Source of the DNA: Sthenelais limicola
Taxonomy: Eukaryota > Annelida > Polychaeta > Phyllodocida > Sigalionidae
Assembly (NCBI GenBank): GCA_942159475.1
Contig: OW804094.1
Coordinates: forward strand, 47,798,966-47,862,965
Length of the DNA stretch: 64,000 nt
Reading direction: 5' to 3'
The notes beneath the pieces were generated by a model. The model did no database searches, had not been told where the DNA came from, and saw only the letters and a program-made list of their open reading frames with translations. A program made the translations under genes and the position numbers. This document shows positions 58,957 through 64,000 of this stretch, in pieces (the first letter of the stretch is position 1; every line of letters begins with the position of its first letter).

Positions 58957-61686
58957 GTGAGTTTCACAAACGTAAAAGTCTCATGGCGTGTTGCCTTCCA
59001 TTATTACATTGTGCATTCATCAAAACATCCATGCAAATCCTATACTTACGACACAAACCAGGCGCAGTGCATATTACATAGAAGTCACACGAAGGCGCAA
59101 AACATGATGCCGCAGAGTTTATTCAACTCGGAGAAAAACATGGGCGAGTATATGTTGGATTTGGGGCGGGATAAGGAAGTATCAATAAGTAGGTCAATTC
59201 AATACCCACTCAAAGGGAGTATTCTAGATCCTATTCATAGGACATGCAATGTCCCCCGTTTGGATCAAAGTGAGGAAAAGACCACGTGGTAGAACATCAA
59301 TCATTTACCCATCCCAGTGGATCTCGATGTCCAGTTGCGGCTTAGGCACTGAAAATCAAAATCAATGAACGGTTACTTCTGATAGTTCAGTCCTCTTTGT
59401 AGTCGGATTCATTTGCCTAATTTAGCGGCGGTCCGTTAAGTTCATCTCGTGCTGTCCTTCGCTGCATGGGAAGTATACAACTCATCCTTAAAATCGTGAA
59501 GGGATATAGAGTAGATGTAACAATATAAGATAGACTACATATTTGACACCATTGCTGAAAGATTTAAATCGCTTTCAATACATATTTATAAGCATTGAAT
59601 GTGGTATCAGGTGGATAGGTTATTTATACACCACCCTATTTGATTATTCAACATTTAAAATAATATACAAGGAGACTCTTTTTCAAAAGTATTTGACCAC
59701 ATGTGCAAGGGCGTTCCGGTTAAAAAGCCTAATTCTAATGCCCATTTTGCTATACTACTCACAAAACCATGCCCGAGCAGTAGTATTTTACCTACTTGTT
59801 GACGAGTTTGGGCTATATGTATTTGCCCGCCGAAGTCAACTTTGCCTCGGGATTATCCACCAAAAGTGTACCAGCAGTCCTGAGATGGAGGTTGTTAATC
59901 CTTTTAGGCACTGCCTTAGGTGGTTATAGCCCCAAAACTTCCAAGGCAGTGATTAAAGATTCTTGGTCAATACACATTGTTTACAAGCTATAGAGTGTTG
60001 AAATCATCGCAACATAAACTAAAAGGTAAAACGACTTCCATTGTGGCCAGGAGCCGGGCCCTGTGGTTGATAACACCCTCGACTTCACCTCAAACGGTCT
60101 TGTTGTCTTCAAAATCTGACATTAATCCTATAAAAGTACAATTGTCAATGTTATCATTGTCTCTAGGACAATTTGTTCCATTCATAACTTATATAAAAGA
60201 CAATAAATATGTCTTGCATAGAATATCCACGAGATAAGTATAAGTATTTATTACAATGAAGTATTTATCAAAATGATCTATTACAATGGTTGGATGTATT
60301 TGACCAATTTGTGGTGTTCACTCTTATTGCATGTATTCACATGCACCCGGCTGTCGATATTTCCCTGAAGCTTTCTTCTCCGAGAGGATGCGACTTAAGA
60401 TAAAAGACAAATTAAGTTCCGTCTGTCGGTCCGCACTATATTGAAAACTCTTTATTGACACAAGTTTTGATGGATTGGATGCCAGGAAATAAGCTTGCGC
60501 CCATGTTGGCTTAAATTCCCTTACGAAACCCAAAACCATACCGTACAGATTCCCAATTTATAATTGCAACCTGAACTATTCTGATGGAAGCCCTTTTTAA
60601 AATAGATACATTTAATGGAGAATCATGTTTCGATATTTAATGAAATTTCAATGACCTTAAGTTTTATTAAGTGGATGAAGCTTTTAAGGCAGATATCCCA
60701 GAAGTCATCGGCACGTGTGTGTTGGGGTGGGTGTGGGTGATGTGGTGGGGGGGGGGGGGGATACCAATCCAGGACATAGTCAGCCCATGTTCTGGGCGAA
60801 GGAGGAGTCATATAATCACACGACAAGATAAGACCCGTTTGATTTTATCAAGGCGTTCTAATTACTTCCGAGTAAATGATGTTCGCAGTAATGGAGCGCT
60901 GCTTAATGGAAGGATAGGGTATCCTGATGGAGAAAATGCACAATATTAAGGCTGTATTTGCCTCCTAGCTACATAAGGCAAGGCCGGGCATGGCGTAGAG
61001 AATGATATTATCTACAGGGCGCTTGGCTTTAGCAGGATATAGCTGCACAGAGGGTCGCGATTCATTTCGTCATGGTACTAGGAGGGAGGAAACGTTGGGA
61101 GGATACGTTATAACAAATCCTTTCCACGATGGGTATTTATTTATGGAACTTTGAGGCTGTGGCTAACACAGCTGACGATCCAATTTTGATAATACTCATC
61201 AAAGCACATAAACTGGGAGCCCATGTATAGCTATAAATCGACTCCCTCTAACATAACCTTATAATATAAATACCAGCGGATGTCGCATGGAAAATCGACA
61301 GCTTCATGTTTTCATGAGTTAGGACATGAGATATAATGGACTGCATCGTCACCTCAGAGATGATCCAGACTCTCGTTACCTATCATAAAGTTATCCTTTT
61401 TAATTGGCATGTGGATAATTTCTCATTGGGAATATGATTAACGACGGGCCCTTAATCAAGGAAAGGGGCATGGATAGGACGGCTACATAATAGTTGCTAT
61501 TGAATAACGTATCCGTAGTAAGAGTATTAAGGGTTAGGTTCCCAACCCTGTTTAATGAATATGCATGAGCTAATTATTTGGAATCTTTCGCGTACAGGAA
61601 TTCATTAGGCAGGACATGTCTCCATGTGGCAGCTTCTTCTAACAGTCCCGATTCTAAATTCACATACGAGTAATAGAAAGAAAAAG

Positions 61687-61875
61687 ATAGAACCTAATGA
61701 GAATGTGGTACAAGGGAGGCTATTGCACTGTCCGAGATGTTTGTTTTTTCGTGGCCGATAGGCGAGTGGGTTACAAAAAGCTGAGCCGCTAGGCGATCGA
61801 GTGGTTTGCAAAAAGAATAAACATCAAGGACAGTGCAATAGTGTCCCTTGTACCACATTCGAATTTAGGTTCTAT
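61687..61875. mobile_element. 189-bp TIR element
   Basis: Inverted termini of about 46 bp: ATAGAACCTAA...GAATGTGGTACAAGGG...CTATTGCACTGTCC on the left, and GGACAGTGCAATAG...CCCTTGTACCACATTC...TTAGGTTCTAT on the right. The centre has two imperfect direct copies of TAGGCGAnnnGTGGnTTnCAAAAAG. A TA at each edge would fit a TA target duplication, but cannot be distinguished from the TIR itself. Non-coding. Confidence 0.8.
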
Positions 61876-62135
61876 ATTTACTCCCACGTTGCTATGTATA
61901 CAGTATATATAGCTGTGTACTGGGGGGAGGAAGAGGGAATGGCAATGTCATACCACACACGTTGATCTGGTGCAAATTACCACACTACTCCCGCCCATAC
62001 AAATAGCATGTGGTACATACACCAATGTGGAGTAAAGGCACAACTTCCAGGAGAAATTCTGGGGCAATCCAACAATAAAGGCACCGTTCTCCTTTGAATC
62101 CCACATGCAACAATGTCTAAAAGACTTGGTGCTGT

Positions 62136-62422
62136 ACATACATGTTAACTAACGAGTTGGTTGAAGGAGTGTGAATATTGCACAAGTTGTGTAGCAACGA
62201 GTGCAATATTCTAAGCAACTGAAACCAATGAGTTAGTTAACAGATTTGTTATACATGCTTTCAATCATGAAAATAGAAAAAAATTGAGTCATAAATTTGA
62301 ACTTTACCAGTAATCTTAGCAAAAAAAAACAGATTGGTTGCCATGACAACCCCACGTATATCACTAGTGTAACACACACTTTGCGTAAATCACACTAGAT
62401 ACGTTGTTTGCGTGTATTATAA
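62136..62422 (-). repeat. Dispersed repeat family B, copy 2
   Basis: Reverse-complement partner of 39996-40306, with the same order of landmarks: GTTAACTAAC, GAATATTGCAC...GTGCAATATTC stem-loop, GGTTGCCATGACAACCCCAC, and CTAGATACGTTGT. Divergence is moderate with small indels, so the two copies are not a very recent duplication. Confidence 0.85.
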
Positions 62423-64000
62423 AGTATAGTTAATACCTCGGTACAGTATGGGGTTTTGATAAAGTTGGTGCAGTATTATGCATACAGTGGCGTATCCAGA
62501 ATGGGAAGCGAATGGTAACCCACCTTGATGGTAATAAACAGTGATTTCAGAGCACTAGATGCGTTACTGGACCTGACACTTTGTGCTTCTCATTTGACTT
62601 AACTCGAAGCACAGATGTGTTTTATGGTCTAATTAATGGGTAATATTCTGTCTTGCGCCAGCAGAGAACAAATAATAAAATGAGTTTACAGCTGGTGTGA
62701 TGGCATCAGGTGCGTGTAAACAGGGTCTGATAAGGGAGTCCAGTCAAATCCTCATACTAGATTTGACACCTATTGTTGTTTTCCTACCTAGAATGCCGCT
62801 CCAAGGATCTTCCAACGCGGAACCTGGCTTAAAACTTCTAAAGAGATAAGGTTTTCATGTATACATACCTGCTGCCTGAGAATTAAATTGTATTACTTGT
62901 TCTCAATACGATAATTTGTCTTTCCACTTGTTGCCCGCAAATGTTTTTTCTTATTGGCCTAAGGCAACGAGAACTGCAACTGTGTTTGAATTTCTGCCAA
63001 ATATATTCCATGAATACAAACGGCGGACTTGATTTGATTAGTAAGTTTTAATAATTGATAGGTCAGGCACGAACAGGATTATTAAAACTGATATGGTTAT
63101 TACCTGGCTCCGAATGCTGATTGTGTGTTTTTAATTTCACGAAGACTGGTGATTAGAATGCCATCTACGGTGCCCATTTTAATCTGTAATCATTGTTTTC
63201 ATGTTATAATGTAATACATTTGTGTGAATATGTAAAATATATTTCATGTGTCTTTTGGGATTGTGAAGATGACAAGGTATTACTGAATAAAAATGCTTAA
63301 ACAAATGATTTTAAAATAAGTGAAGATCACTTTATAGCCTACCATTTATAATAATAGTAATCAGTTTATAGATAGATGAGATAAATTGATATCCAGCAGG
63401 AAATTAATCCCAGTTCTCTTTAAATTTAATCATTTGGTTCCTCTTCACTGATAGATTAAATGAAACAGCAAACGTTCTCAATGGTAGCTGGACCAAAGAT
63501 CATCCATCAGATTAATGGTCCAATGCTATAGCTAAAATAGTACATAGAGCAATAGGCCACATATGCCTTGCTCCCTCGGTATATATCCCTCCTCATGAAA
63601 TATTTACTCTATGTCATGCTATCTCTTATTGCGTTCCTGTGGGCGTATGTATTAAGCCGCTTTATTAAGCAACATTTGAAGTGAAAGGGAGTTAGTTATA
63701 AAAGGAACTTCTGTGTGGGTGGACAGGATCCCAGCTTGTACAGATTTTTCTCTATGCCTACATGTATGCTTATCAAGGGGGTCGTAAAGATTATGCAATT
63801 AGCAGTGACATTTAAGAAATGGGCTTAGTGAGTGTAATTAGGGTCGTATTAATCGAGTGGTGTGACCGGTGCTCACTCCGGTGGTCAGAATATGCTTCTA
63901 ACTGGACACCGAACTATAGAGTAAGATCCTGTTCAGATCTCCTAGCTGCCAATGTGCCAGACTTGACTTCGTTTCATTTCCGTGGTAAAAAGTGTCCCTG

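Larger units (their letters stand above)
58957..64000 (+). other. Start of intron 4, no further exon found
   Basis: Both strands were searched by eye for an EF-hand 4 exon and none was found. The stretch holds a G14 run (60747-60760), a TIR element (61687-61875) and repeat family B copy 2. The remainder is AT-rich and unrecognised. Confidence 0.6.

Noticed and set aside
58957..64000. Search for the EF-hand 4 exon of the calmodulin-like gene
   Set aside because: No stretch encoding a DxDGxGxIxxxE loop with splice sites was found on the plus strand; the exon is assumed to lie outside the window.
1..64000. tRNA and SINE-type A/B box signals
   Set aside because: No convincing B-box (GGTTCRANNCC) with a paired A-box or cloverleaf could be seen on either strand.

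Overview
The window is animal nuclear DNA, most likely from a marine invertebrate; the species cannot be settled from the sequence. It is AT-rich. Exons are short and bounded by GT/AG splice sites, introns run from 7 to 17 kb, and mobile-element debris is dense. No prokaryotic feature (operon, Shine-Dalgarno site, CRISPR array) is present. The mix of a calmodulin-family gene, a Crypton-type tyrosine recombinase relic, a LINE carrying an SGNH hydrolase, and several MITE families fits invertebrate deuterostome or lophotrochozoan genomes.

The backbone is one plus-strand gene for a divergent calmodulin-like protein. Exon 1 lies in a CpG-rich promoter near 19.1-19.3 kb with an NRF1-like site and a perfect cAMP-response element. 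Exons 2-4 lie at 26.6, 41.5 and 58.8 kb, and the gene runs off the right edge before its fourth EF-hand. The readable part is 137 codons with three canonical EF-hand loops. The classical calmodulin intron directly after an ATG is kept, but an in-frame ATG 63 bp upstream probably adds an N-terminal extension.

Left flank (1-18.5 kb): an 11-bp minisatellite, a 130-bp near-palindromic element with a 5-bp target duplication, a decayed Crypton recombinase on the minus strand (about 4.56-5.82 kb), the longest copy of a three-copy MITE family, and a pair of 59-bp repeats. Just upstream of the CpG island, on the minus strand, is an open, splice-bounded 289-bp candidate terminal exon ending in a transmembrane-like segment.

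Introns: intron 1 is almost plain. Intron 2 holds a second MITE copy, an 86-bp direct repeat near 30.2 kb and one copy of a roughly 300-bp hairpin-bearing repeat. Intron 3 holds the most interesting object: a 5.6-kb non-LTR retrotransposon (43068-48693) inserted, with a 16-17-bp target-site duplication, into a smaller DNA element with inverted termini built from 20-bp units. The LINE carries four consecutive ORFs: a disordered acidic/proline-rich ORF1, a stand-alone SGNH hydrolase ORF2, an unrecognised hydrophobic ORF3, and an APE-endonuclease/reverse-transcriptase ORF4. The ORF2/ORF3 and ORF3/ORF4 junctions share the same overlap, AATGAnTAA, which suggests a dedicated stop-start coupling signal. 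The region right of exon 4 holds a TIR element and the second, inverted copy of the hairpin-bearing repeat.
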